64,000 bases of DNA from positions 621,001-685,000 of the forward strand of contig JAEVLN010000023.1 in NCBI GenBank assembly GCA_018350325.1, given 5' to 3'. This document shows, in pieces, positions 33,102 through 44,340 of the stretch (its first letter is position 1; every line of letters begins with the position of its first letter). Under the pieces are notes generated by a model. That model was given only the letters and a program-made list of their open reading frames with translations. It was not told where the DNA came from and did not search any database. The position numbers and the translations under genes are program-made. This stretch comes from Globodera rostochiensis (Eukaryota > Nematoda > Chromadorea > Rhabditida > Heteroderidae).

Positions 33102-33572
33102 GCGATTTTCTGCTTAAGCCGACTCCAACCGTTTGACAACCGCCCCATTGTTGTTTGGTTTTGCCATTGCCAGGCCAAAATCACGAACTCGTCCAAAGTC
33201 CAAGTGGATCATGTGGTTCAAGCTGTACACGTGATACGAGGAGGGGTTGGGTAGGAGGAGGAGAGTGCAAGGAATACAAACACGGTCGGGTGGTGGTCAT
33301 GTGTACACGGTGAACATGTCGGACATGAGAGAGAGAGAAAGCGGCGACAGCGTGCACACCGTCAGAGCCGCGGGCGGGAAACGGCGCCGGCGAGCAGAGA
33401 TCGCGTTAGCGGCCCACACATGTCCCCTTCCTTATATAATGGACGATGATTTTCCATCCTTTTTTAAGATGGGGTGCAAAAGAGGAAAGTGAAAGAAAGA
33501 AAATTTGTGAACTGTTTCCATTCACGCTCGTTTCTCTTCCCTACCCTCTCCTTTTGTTGACTATTTCTCTCC
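33102..33572 (+). repeat. Dispersed promoter-like repeat, copy C
   Basis: Plus-strand copy of the family at 20381: CTTAAGCCGACTCC, TTTGACAACCGCCCC, TTGCCATTGCCAGG, GGCGACAGCGTGC, CGGGAAACGGCG, TTATATAATGGACGATG, GATGGGGTG, AAAGAAAGAAA and CTCTCC in order. Particularly similar to copy A downstream of the TATA-like box. Confidence 0.65.
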
Positions 33573-33631
33573 TTTCCCTCTCTCTGTTTGCTGTCGGTGG
33601 GCAGCAATTTGGGCAGATGATTAGTAAGTAG

Positions 33632-33753
33632 CAGGGATGGGAGCCGACGACCCCAAAAAAAGTCAGAAATCAGAATTCCGACCCCAAAAAAAGTCGGAAA
33701 CCGGAATTCCGACCCCAAAAAAAGTCGGAAATCGGAATTCCGACCCATCCCTG
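33632..33753. mobile_element. hAT-like MITE, TSD GTAAGTAG
   Basis: 122 bp, inverted ends CAGGGATGGG and CCCATCCCTG, flanked by identical GTAAGTAG at 33624-33631 and 33754-33761. The interior is three 29-bp units containing AGTCGGAAATCGGAATTCCG. Confidence 0.85.
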
Positions 33754-34095
33754 GTAAGTAGTAGAGCTCGGACTTCTGGCCTTGCTTAGTCCTGTGGTCC
33801 AGCAGGTGGTTTTAGAAATATCGGGACTACCCGAATGTTTTGAGGCCGGGCCAAGGTCCGGACCTGGTTGAGCTGCGAATCCGGCTTACCCATACGGGCA
33901 TGTTTTTTTTTCAAAATTCCGAGATCTAATGATTATAATGGTTTTTAAAGAAAAAAATGCAGGCATTGGCACGGTTAGCAATTTGCTTGACCCGAACCGT
34001 CCGTCCTCAAAAAAGCTCACTTTCTCAAAAAAAACGCCACCATCGGCTCTAATCATAAAATTTCATACATTTTTCAATTTTCTTCTTCCCTAAAT

Positions 34096-37000
34096 ATGCA
34101 GAGGAATTTTAATTTTGTTAGAATTAAAATATTTTTGATGCGACCTTCGCGTGCCACCAATCAGCGCCAAGAAATTGAGGAATTGGCCCAAAATCCGGCA
34201 CTTTTGGAGGACCTGGCGATAGTAAGTAAAAAACATTTTTTTAAAAATTCAATTTTTTTAATCGGAAATTCAGCTCCCTCGAAACTACAGCTTTGAAATA
34301 CCGAAAACAATTTGGAAAATCAAGTCGACCGATGCCAAAATTGGTGAGTTTTTCATTAAAATAGAAAATTTTTCAAGGCTTAAAGGCTTGCAAAATTTAA
34401 AATTCTCTTCAGATTTTCGAGGGTTCTGGTTGTAATTTACTAAAAGAACGCCTCTGATTCGAAACTCCTTGAAAAAAACATTTTTTTTTTGTTGTTTTTT
34501 ACAAAAATGGGTAAACCACTAAAAAATGCCAACATATTCCCAACAAATTTATTTTTTTTGTTTAATTTTCAGTAGCCCTACAATTCCCGGAAGGGCTGAC
34601 AATGTACGCCTGTGTCATTGTCGACATTCTCGAGAAGTACACCGGTGCCGAATTCATCATCCTTGGCGATGTCACTTATGGAGGTTTTGAGAATTTCAAT
34701 TTTGGACGACCTGGTGGTAGGCCCGTACCCAGAAAAAAAAAAGTTTTTTGGGGGGTAGGGTCACAGTTAAGGGGAAAATTAGGAAGTTTCCCGTCTAGAA
34801 AAATCAATTAGGGGCAGGCCCGTAGCCAGGAATTTTTTTCGGGGGGGGGCAGTTCTTAGGGGTGTATTTTTTCCTTTTTATTGCATTTTTGTTAAGCAAT
34901 TTTTCCAAAAAATGTTCGTTTTTAGGGGGTTTGTTTTCCGTTTTTACTCTATTTTTGTTAAGAAATTTTCAAAAATGCAAATTTTTTTTTGCGTATTCTG
35001 CTTTTCCGTTGGGGGGGGGGGGTCGGCGGTGCCGATAGGCGCCGCCGAGAAAATTTCGAATTTTTGATTGGAATTTGTTAAGAAAATTAGTCAAAAAATT
35101 GTAAAAGTGCAAAACAATAGGGTCCCCCCTCTTGTTTTTTTTTTCTCAAATTTCATTTCGGGGGGGGGGGCATGCCCCCCCCTGCCCCCCCCCTGGCTAC
35201 GGGCCTGGTTAGGGGTGAAGTTTTGTGTTCGACCCCAGGGGCGTAGCCAGGGAAAAATTTCGGATGGGGAATTTCTCCATCTGAGTGCAGCGCTCAGATG
35301 GCATTCCCATCTGAGCACCAGGAGCGGCGCGGGGAAAATTGTTTTTGATTTTTGATGGCAATTTGTTAAGAAAATTGGTCAAAAAATTGTAAAAGTGTAA
35401 AACAATAGGGTCCCCCTAGCCAGGAATTTTTTTCGGGGGGGCCGATCCAAAAGTCGATTCTTAGGGGTGTATTTTTGGTCAAAAAATTACAAAATTTTGA
35501 AAAACAAAAGGGTCCCCCTTTGGTTTTTTCTCTCAAAAAAAATTTTCGGGGGGGGGGGGCCCGGGTCCCACCCCCAAAATTTTCGGGGGGGGGGGGGCCC
35601 GGGTCCCACCCCCCCCCCCCCCCCGGCTACGCCCTTGGTCCCCCCTCTTGTTTTTTTCCCTCAAACTTCATTTCGGGTGGGCGGGGGGATTCCCCCCCCC
35701 CCTGGCTACGCCACTGTTCTACCCTAACCAAGCATTGAATTCGGTGTTGTTGGGGGGGGGTGTACTTTTAAGAATTTTTTACATTTTAGAAAACGTTTTT
35801 TTGTAACAATTGTAACGGGGTAAAAATGTGCAAAAACGTGTGGTATTTTTTTACTTTAGAAAACTTCAAATTCGGGCGCCTCTTCTATATTTATGAGAGT
35901 GAAATTTGTTTTTTTTCAAACAGAAAAAAAACATTTTAATTTTTTTTAAATTTTTAAGCCTGCTGTGTTGACGATTTCACAGCGCGAGCGCTCGGCTGTG
36001 AACTGTTGGTGCACTACGGGCACAGCTGTTTGGTGCCAATCCAGGTTGGTTGGTTTGGGGTTTTCATTTTTGGAAATTTGAATGTTTTTTTCGGTTTTAT
36101 TGCCTTTTAAAGCAATTTTCCAGAAGAATAGACAATCAAATGCTCTTCGCTCCATTTAGGAGACTAGGAAAAAAGATATTTTTAAAATTAGGAATTAGAT
36201 GCTTTAAATTTTTAGAAATGTTTTTAACATTACCCAAGTACGGAGTCGTATTTTTTTGTTAAGAAATTAGCCGATTTCCAAAAATAAAGGGTTTTTTTGA
36301 CCCTTTGAGGAAACTTCGAATTTTTGACTCAATTTGTTAAGAGATTCAACCAAAATTTTAAAAATAGGATAATTTTTTGAATTTTTTTTAAGATTTAACG
36401 ATAATTGTTAAGAAAATTGGCCAAAAAATAGAGGTTTTTTGAAAAAAATGTTTGTTTGACTATTTTAAATGGTTTATTCCACATTTGTTTGAACAGAAAA
36501 AAAAAAGAATTTTTTTTGGCATTTTGAATTGTTTTTTTTCCATTCAGGACACTGTCGGCATTCACCTGTTGTACGTGTTCGTCAACATCGACATGGGCAC
36601 TGCCCATTTTTTGGACACAATTCGACACCATTTTGGGGCGGACGATGATGAACAGCGCCGGCGGCGCCCCCAAACGTTGGCATTGGTCAGCACCATCCAA
36701 TTTGTGGCCACACTTCAGGTTTTTATTGTTTTTTTGGGTTGGGACGAGAATTTTTGATTAAAAAAAACATTTGTATTACACATTAGAGGGTCTCCCTCCT
36801 CTTTTCGTTTAAAAAAAATATGCAAAAATTGGATACAAATTTTAACGAGACAGATTTTATGTAGCAGAAAAAAGTTAAAAAATTTTAATTTGTATTATTA
36901 GGGGGCCTCTTTCAAAAAAAATGTTTTTTTTCAACAAAAAAATCGGACACAAATTTAACGATTTTTGTAATCACAAAGTTTGGGGTATAAAATGATTTTA

Positions 37001-38839
37001 GGTTTAAGGCTTCCCAAGGAAAACAAATTCAAAACATTTTCGTTTTTTCAACAACAACAAAAAAAGAAGCAAAAATTGGACTACTTTTTTCGTTTATTCA
37101 ATCAAATTTCTTTAAAATAACGACATTATTAAGCACAAAACAAAAACAATTTATTAATGTTTTTGAGGTGGCCAAACGCGAATTGGGGGGCAAGGACGGC
37201 TTGAACATTGTGATCCCGCAAAGCAGTCCGCTGAGTCCGGGTGAACTGCTTGGCTGCACTGCGCCCGTACTGCCCAAAGATGTGACGGCAATTGTGTAAA
37301 CAAAACAGTTTTTTTTTTGTTTAATTAATGAAATTCTGAGACTCTGTAAACTGCACAAATTGACAAAGTTTTTGGATGAAAACAAGAATTTTTGGTTTTT
37401 TGAGATTTTTTTGCTTTTTAAAATAAATTCTGTTTTTATTTGAAATATTGGGCCGTAACTTAACAATTTGAATGGGTTTTCGCTTTTTTAGTACAAAAAT
37501 TTGGTTAAATTTTTGAAGTTTTGGGCGACACCGATGCCCGGGGGGAACAAACTTTTGAGTTGTTACAAAAAATTTTGGGCTACAATTTTAGGAACTGTTT
37601 TTGCAGTTTAAAAAACCTTTTTAAAACATTTTTGTGGAGGGTTAGTCAAAAGGTCCCATTTTTAATTTAAAAAATAGCTGTTGGATAGGCTACGACGACG
37701 GGGCAGCAAATTTTACTTGTAGAGCATGGACCGAATCTTGATATTCTCGATCGAATTTTTTCGAGATTTTCAGTGATCTCGCACAAATCTCGATCGTTTA
37801 TAGTTATTTTTCGAGATTCTCGATCGAAATCTTCAAATGCCTCTATTTTAATGATTGTTTTCATTTTGTAAATTGAATTGAACTTCTTTTTTGTTTGAAG
37901 CTATTTGGGCGACGGACGCTTCCATCTCGAGTCGGTGATGATCCAGAACCCGTCGGTGCCCGCCTACCAGTACAACCCGTACTCGCGCGTGTTCACCCGC
38001 GAACGGTACGGCTTCGAGCTGATGTTGGCCAATCGACGGGCCGCCATTGAGGTGGCACAGCGTGCCGACAATTTTGGCATCATTCTTGGCACATTGGGAC
38101 GCCAAGGGAATGCCAAAATTTTTGAGGTCAGATTCCTCGTTTTTGAATAAGGAAGTTTAAATTTTCCACACCCCACACAATTTTTGCTCAACCAATTCGG
38201 GTTTGGGGAGACAAAATTTAGCAAGAATTTTTTTTTTTGCAAAAATAATATTTGGGCCACATTTTTGTTTTGCAGCCCACTTTATGCCTTATTTCAAGCT
38301 TTTTGAAAATTTGCAAAAAAAAAAGAAATTTTTGTTTTTTTTCAGTATCTCGAGCAGAAATTGAAGAAAGCCGGCAAACGGATGATCAGAGTGCTGCTCT
38401 CCGAAATATTTGCTGACAAATTGGCACTGTTCTCGTCTGTGCAATGGTTGGGGCGCCACCAAATTTTGATCATTAGTGATCGGGGAATCGATTTGTTCCT
38501 TATTGATCGATCGATTGATGATCTCACCTCTTTGTTTCTGATCACTTTCTTCCCTCCCTGATCAGCTGGGCCCAGGTGGCATGCCCGCGTCTGTCCATCG
38601 ATTGGGGCCACACATTCACTGCCGCACCGCTGCTCTCACCGTTTGAGCTATCCGTGGCGTTGGACCGTGCCAAAACAGCAGTGCCGCCCGGGGGGCCGGA
38701 GCACGCCGCCCTCATCGATTACCCGATGGACTTTTACGCATATGACAGCGGTGGACCGTGGACAAACAACCATCAAATGCACAGACGAAGTACTGCTAGC
38801 CAACCACGGCGACGTCGCGAACACATTTCGTTGAAATGA
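34096..38839 (+). CDS. dph1: DPH1, diphthamide biosynthesis enzyme subunit
   Basis: Nine exons: 34096-34221, 34274-34343, 34573-34683, 35959-36044, 36548-36718, 37168-37295, 37901-38126, 38346-38446 and 38566-38839, in frame throughout, about 430 residues, normal for the family. DPH1 with DPH2 forms the radical-SAM-like Fe-S enzyme that transfers the 3-amino-3-carboxypropyl group to His of elongation factor 2, the first step of diphthamide. Recognisable segments: [175 protein letters not shown] and YPMDFY. Candidate cluster cysteines in YGACC, LLGCT and VACPR are present. The start could instead be the Met at 34138. The exon 8 donor (GTTGGG) is weak. AATAAA at 39016 is a likely poly(A) signal. 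Confidence 0.93.
34815..35207. mobile_element. hAT-like MITE in DPH1 intron 3, TSD NTTAGGGG
   Basis: Inverted ends CAGGCCCGTAGCCAGG and CCTGGCTACGGGCCTG, flanked by ATTAGGGG and GTTAGGGG (7 of 8 bases). The interior has poly-G/poly-C runs and GCCGATAGGCGCCGCCGAGAA, a motif also near 2840, 15297 and 20865. Confidence 0.8.
35236..35716. mobile_element. hAT-like MITE in DPH1 intron 3, TSD TTCKACCC
   Basis: Inverted ends CAGGGGCGTAGCCAGG and CCTGGCTACGCCACTG, flanked by TTCGACCC and TTCTACCC (7 of 8). Lies 29 bp from the element at 34815 and shares its GTAGCCAGG terminus, so they belong to related subfamilies. The inside contains further partial copies and long G and C runs. Confidence 0.8.
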
Positions 38840-39015
38840 TTATTGCTTGTTGTTTTTTAATTCTTTTTTGTTTTTTTTGATGTTTATTTTATTGTTTGTT
38901 GCATTTTTGTTTGCCACTTTTCAATGCTTTTTGTTATTTATGCAATTTTTTGGGGCTTCGAATTTAGGTCTCCCTTAATATATGTATGTAGTGTTTACCG
39001 AAGAAATGCTTCTTC

Positions 39016-39021
39016 AATAAA
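39016..39021 (+). terminator. Poly(A) signal AATAAA for DPH1
   Basis: AATAAA 177 bp after the DPH1 stop codon, in a T-rich 3' untranslated stretch. Confidence 0.5.
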
Positions 39022-39269
39022 ACATTAAATCCTGACAACAAAAAAATAAATACAAATTATCCGAAAAACTATGAAAAGATGCCCGCCCCATCACATCTCT
39101 TTTCTCAAAGCCAATTAAATTTATTGGCAAAATAGATCATTTAGGGTAGGTAGTCACGGTCGGGTTTTAAACCGGTTGGGCATGTTTTTCGAACTCCGGT
39201 AAATCCATAAATTATCACAAATTGCTGAACTTCTTCTGTCCAGCAGCAGGGAGGGGCAATGTCTGAGGT

Positions 39270-39452
39270 GGTAAATACCCTATTCGCTTTTGGCCAATTC
39301 GCTTTTTACCCTATTCGCTTTTTGTGTGTTATAAGTATAGGCACTCTAACCTTCTTACTGCCTGCGCTCTTTCTATTTTGTATTAGTTTATATAGACAAA
39401 AAGCGAATAGGGTAAAAAGCGAATTGGCCAAAAGCGAATCGGGGTCTTGTCG
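39270..39452. mobile_element. Short inverted-repeat MITE, TSD TCTGAGGT
   Basis: 183 bp whose arms match for over 40 bp (ATTCGCTTTTGGCCAATTCG, TTTTTACCCTATTCGCTTTT and complements). Flanked by identical TCTGAGGT at 39262-39269 and 39453-39460. The loop is about 70 bp, so the single strand would form a near-perfect hairpin. Confidence 0.8.
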
Positions 39453-39459
39453 TCTGAGG

Positions 39460-39700
39460 TTAGCCCACATTTGCGCCCCCACATTTGCGCCTCCACATTT
39501 GCGCCCAGGGATCTCAAATGCCCTGTTTTTATGGCAAATGCCACCCTGTCTTGGGGTTCGTTAGGCTTAGGCCTAAGCTAGCTTAGGTTTAGACCTGAGC
39601 CTAATTTGCGCTAATTCAAATTAAGGTATTTTATCGAAAATGAATTTTTTTTCTCCATCTGGGGGCGCAAATGTGGGGGGCGCAAATGTGGGAGCACGAT
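39460..39700. mobile_element. Second inverted-repeat MITE abutting the first
   Basis: Arms of CCCACATTTGCGCC units at the left (39464-39508) and their complements at the right (39660-39693). Flanks GTCTGAGG and GTCTGATG may be an 8-bp duplication with one change; the left copy overlaps the duplication of the neighbouring element, implying insertion next to it. Confidence 0.55.
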
Positions 39701-40297
39701 GTCTGATGCAATTTTTAATTTTTTCAATAAACTCAAAAATTCGATCGTTAGAGGTAGGGGTGTACATATATTTTTTATTTTTACGGCCAAACCCGGGGGG
39801 TACCGATTGGTATATTGATGGAAGAAAGGGTCCTCAATCTGGGCTCTAATTTGTTTGACTTTGAGAATCTGATTTATGGTGCAAAATTGGAGAAGTGAAA
39901 TGCCGAGCAAGTTATGTGACGCTGCCCCACATAATGCGGAAGCCACGAAACGTCGAAGCCATGAAATATCAGAGAATCCGTCTCTGCCCTCTATTTTAAG
40001 CAACTCCGAACCCGAATTCGCACATTTTTTCAAAAATTTAAAAATTTACAGAAATATGTTTTGGTCTCAAAATCGTTATCAAAAAGCATGAATTCCATCG
40101 TTACCTATTTGCCTTTACCTATGTTGTTATTTTGTGCGTTTTAATTGATTTTGAAACATACCTAATGTGAATTTGAAAAAAAATTTTAAATTCGAAGATG
40201 TTCGATGGACAAAGGCATTGCACTTTGTTCAGCCACTGAACTAAAATATGACGATTTATTTGCAAATCTTAAAGCCGAGATTCATAAAGTTGATCAC

Positions 40298-40658
40298 TAG
40301 GGCTGGGATTTATATGTGATAAAAACCCCAAAAATGGCCAAAATCGAATCAGTTTATGCATAAAAACCTTCAAAATTCATCTATCTTTATTAATTTTGCT
40401 CCTACAGTTGTAAATATAATATTTTTCATGGGAAATTTTATAAAAAATATCAAAAGTAAAAAATTTTAGGGAAAATGTCGATGTGCTAAAACTCTGAAAT
40501 TATATGTCAGTAAATATGTGCTAAAAAATACCCCCAAAATATGTTTTAATATGTGCTAAAAAGTTGCCCTAATTCAAAAATTTTTCAAAACAAATACTAT
40601 TTTTGGGCTTCTCTCATCCACGAAAAAAATATGTTAAAACATAAAAATCCCAGCCCTA
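40298..40658. mobile_element. hAT-like MITE, TSD TTGATCAC
   Basis: 361 bp with inverted ends TAGGGCTGGGATTTATATGT and ACATAAAAATCCCAGCCCTA, flanked by identical TTGATCAC at 40290-40297 and 40659-40666. AT-rich interior with further inverted AATATGTGCTAAAA-type motifs; no coding capacity. Confidence 0.87.
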
Positions 40659-40944
40659 TTGATCACTCACAAAGTTGTGCAGCAAAAATGTTATCGGCGG
40701 TACTATCAGGGTTATCAATTTGCCTTATTTTAGATTGAAATTCCTTAAGAAAACTGCTATAAAAATGGCATTTTTTTGGAGCCGGTTGCCATATTTTCTC
40801 GCAATGAGTTGAGACCCCTGGTACCTATCAGCAACGGCCGACCCTCCCCCCCCCCCCTCCTCCTATCCACGAATGCCGGATTTAATTCCGGATTTTCGAC
40901 AAAAAGTTCGAAATCCGGTTAATGCAACAAAAAAAAAGCCGAAT

Positions 40945-41496
40945 ATGCACCGAAGATGGCACTTTGGCACTTTTAGTGCACTAATTTGCTTTATTTGGTT
41001 CATCGCAGCTTCATATTTCCATTCAATTGCTGCCGTTCACAGTGATGTTATCTCATCTCATCATCATCACCGAATCGGAAAATGATTGGCGTCGTTTTTT
41101 TTGATCACCAACGTGTGCAGAATTAAATGGTGGTGGTGGTGGTTGAGAGTTTTTGTTGGCGAGGACACCATCGGTTGTGGATGGAGATGATGATGATTCA
41201 TTTGTCCGTCCGTCTGTTTTGGTCCATTTGGCGTCGCTTCACATTTTCAGATTTCATTTATCGAAACTGATTTGGCTTCACAGTTGGATTTAATTCATTT
41301 TTAACACTTTCTCAGTGCCGCCACTAATTATTTTTCGAATATTTTGCTTTTGCTTTCAGAGTATGATCGGCATGTGCCGTGCCGACCACTGGGATTGCCT
41401 GAGCGTTTGCACGTTTTAAAGCCGGTTGGTATAACGACTGAACCCGGAAACAAAACGTTGACCGCCTCCAACTCGTCGCTGGACCGTGAATCGTAA
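40945..41496 (+). pseudogene. Secreted-protein gene decaying into 14-residue repeats
   Basis: Exon 40945-41041 encodes a signal-peptide-like N-terminus (MHRRWHFGTFSALICFIWFI...SIAAVH). Splicing A|GTGATG to TTTCAG|AG at 41360 gives KYDRHVPCRPLGLPERLHVL, then a TEPGNKTLTASNSS unit and a stop at 41494-41496. That last unit is homologous to the 42-bp tandem units just downstream (FEIGSGTLNCSKSA type), which are no longer in frame. The layout suggests a secreted protein with tandem 14-residue repeats, truncated by indels. Alternatively the stop is genuine and the repeats are 3' sequence. Family unknown; the splice is a hand prediction. Confidence 0.35.
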
Positions 41497-41672
41497 ATTG
41501 TGCGACTCCAAAGTGGCCTTTGAACCCGGAAGCGGACCATTACTGCTCCAAATCGTTCTTTGAAATTGGAAGCGGAACATTGAACTGCTCCAAATCGGCC
41601 TTTGAAATTGGAAGCGGAACATTGAACTGCTCTAAATCGGCCTTTGAACCCGGAAGCGGAACAGCGAACTGC
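41430..41672 (+). repeat. 42-bp tandem repeat (14-codon unit)
   Basis: About five to six units of TTTGAAATTGGAAGCGGAAC plus ATTGAACTGCTCCAAATCGGCC. The last three units are open on the plus strand as FEIGSGTLNCSKSA-type peptides; earlier units carry indels and a stop. Confidence 0.75.
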
Positions 41673-42339
41673 ACCAAATTGTCACCGTAACTCGGGATCG
41701 GATCGTAAACGGCTTCAAGCACTGGAACAGGGAACACACCAGCTTCTGAAGCTGAACTCGGTTGCCTATAACTTGTTTTTCTGATGTTTTCGTTTTAAAA
41801 ATAAAAGAAAATCACTTAGGTATGCCCATTTCCTTTAACCCTTTTCGTTCTAATGATGGTCTCACTGATGACGGCATTTGTCGGAAAAGACGGATCCCCA
41901 GTATCAAACTTTCATAATTGTCCTACATTTTCAGCTTTACTTTTAGCGCTTCTTCCGATCCCTTTTCACCCTTCTCGGCACGTTGAATGTGGCACAAGGT
42001 GGCATTAATTACCCTACCAGGTCATATCATAATCTTTCTTTAGTCATTTACAAACGATTTTGTGAAAGGGACTCAACGACAGAAAATGCGTCAGTGATTA
42101 ATTAAAAGTAGAGAAAAAAGTGTTTTTATCGGATAAGGGTGTAGACAGCAATTTTAACATCCATTTCTGCCGATTTCGAACAATTTTTCAAAAATTCCAA
42201 ATTTTACAAAAATCCATTTTGGTCTCTAAATCATTCAAAAGTATGAAATCGATTGTTACTTTCGTAGTAAAAACCTGAAACTACTTGCTGTCCCGACGGG
42301 TATAAATATCGCTGCGCTGCGAAGAAGTTGGTGTTAGCT

Positions 42340-42792
42340 GTGAAATGACACAATTTGAACTCAAGACTTTTGTTGTGATCTAAACCCAACCACCCAATTT
42401 GAACTCAAGACTTTTGTTGTGATCTAAACCCAACCACCCAATTTGAACTCAAGACTTTTGTTGTGATCTAAACCCAACCACCCAATTTGAACTCAAGACT
42501 TTTGTTGTGATCTAACCCAACCACCCAATTTGAACTCAAGACTTTTGTTGTGATACACAATTTGAACTCAAGTTGAACTCAAGACTTTTGTTCTGATCTA
42601 ACCCAACCACCCAATTTGAACTCAAGACTTTTGTTGTGATCTAAACCCAACCACCCAATTTGAACTCAAGACTTTTGTTGTGATCTAACCCAACCACCCA
42701 ATTTGAACTCAAGACTTTTGTTGTGATACACAATTTGAACTCAAGTTGAACTCAAGACTTTCGTTGTGATCTAACCCAACCACCCAATTTGA
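42340..42792. repeat. 44-bp satellite (CCAATTTGAACTCAAGACTT)
   Basis: About ten units of ACCCAACCACCCAATTTGAA CTCAAGACTTTTGTTGTGATCTAA (44 bp), with two copies of a rearranged junction (TACACAATTTGAACTCAAGT) showing block duplication. No open frame. A TATA-like GTATAAATATCG lies 45 bp upstream at 42299. Confidence 0.85.
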
Positions 42793-43490
42793 ATACTCAA
42801 CAACCTTTCTTTCTTCCGCCTTCAATTTTTTCATTAATTGCCCAAATTGCTATCTTTTTGTTTTGTTTCAACGATTATTTGTTAGCACAATTTATTTGTC
42901 TCGTTAAAATGTGCCACACTTTTTTGGAAATAAAAAACGGCTTCCAAATGCTGTGAAATGCCTGAAATTCAGCGCAATTTTCTCATATACACCTACTTAA
43001 TGTTCTGGAATGGGACATAAATTTTTCTAAAATCCGTATAATGATGACCTCCGTTCATTCATTTTCGGTAGGATCGGGGTGGATTTTTTGTACAGATTAA
43101 AAATTTAATGGGTATTTTACAACTCAAAAAGGAGTCTGAAGACGCCCCCAAGCCTATAATTACTTCCTTTCATAACCAAATTTGCTCAAAATGGTGAAAA
43201 GTATTAATAAATATGCTAGTTAATGATTGTTTCGAGCAATTGATTTTTCCTTTAAATTAAAGGCTTAAAAAATTTCCATGTTTTTTTCCACGTTTTTGAA
43301 AAAAATTTTTACGTTTTTTCGACGTTTTTGAACTCGTTTGACACGTTTTTGGGTTTTGGACATGACAACCCTAGCCGGTGCTATAAAAGTAAATTTGGCG
43401 GGGGGGGGGGCGGCGGTGTGTGTTCCGCGATAACCGCCAAATTGAATTGCGTAAGTGAAAATTTAAAATAATAAAAAAAGACTGCGATTT

Positions 43491-43921
43491 TGTGCTGAAG
43501 CCGACTCCGCCCGTTTAACAACCGCCCACTTGGATTGCCATTTCCAGGCAGACACAAAACCCATGTACAGGATCAGGTTCATGTTCAGGTCTTTGTTCTG
43601 GTTCATGTGCAGGGTGGTGAATACAAACACGGGATTCCTTGTCCTTGTTTATGCACATGTTCATTCACCGTCCACGCCCATGTTCACGAAACACGGCGAC
43701 AGCGTGCCAACACAACACACTGTCGAAGCCGAGGGGCGGGAAACGGCGCCGGCGAGCGAATCGCATATAATCAATCACTCGTCGTGTTCTTATATAATGT
43801 AAGGATATTTTCCCCATTATTTTCCGATGGGGTGTAAAAGAGGGAAGAGAAAGAAAGAAATATGTGAACTATACTCTTTTCTCTCCTTTCTCTCCGTTCT
43901 GATTTGTTTCAACTATTTTCT
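43491..43921 (+). repeat. Dispersed promoter-like repeat, copy D
   Basis: Plus-strand copy of the family at 20381: GCGATTTTGTGCTGAAGCCG, TTTAACAACCGCC, CATTTCCAGGCAG, GGCGACAGCGTGC, CGGGAAACGGCG, TATATAATG, GATGGGGTGTAAAAGAGG and AAAGAAAGAAA in order. It resembles copy B in its CATGTTCAGG-rich middle. Confidence 0.65.
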
Positions 43922-44340
43922 TTTCCGCGGAAACTGTTTTGAAGAAAGTTCTATGACAATATGTTACCTATTTGATGTGCATTACTAATTCGGCAATAGA
44001 AAATAAAAATTAAGAAAAATCTATCATCCGAGCCTTACTTATAATTTTTAGTTATTTAACTATTTTTGGGCAAGCGGAGTCAGCCATATTTGAAAATTCT
44101 ATGATAAAATTGCAATGAGGAGTCGAGTTTTGCGCGCCCCCGGTCCAGATTTACTCCAAAAAAATTGGAACTCCGGACCCGAGAATTTGAACCCTTTCTC
44201 CAAAATTCCAAATTTTTCAAAAAATCAATTTTTTTTTGACTTAAAATCATTTGAAAAGCATGAATTCGATCAATAATCAACTTCAGTGCGTCCATCTCAG
44301 CACACACATTTGGCGTCCGTCAGTTACAGCCAGAACCAGG

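Noticed and set aside
33763..34055. Another hAT-like element (TAGAGCTCGG ... CGGCTCTA)
   Set aside because: Ends look inverted, but the flanks GTAAGTAG and ATCATAAA do not match, so boundaries cannot be supported.
35467..35738. Gly/Pro-rich frames in DPH1 intron 3
   Set aside because: Made by poly-G and poly-C runs of MITEs between two clear DPH1 exons.
42340..42792. Regularly spaced repeat resembling a CRISPR array
   Set aside because: Units are contiguous 44-bp copies with no unique spacers, and the genome is eukaryotic; it is a satellite.
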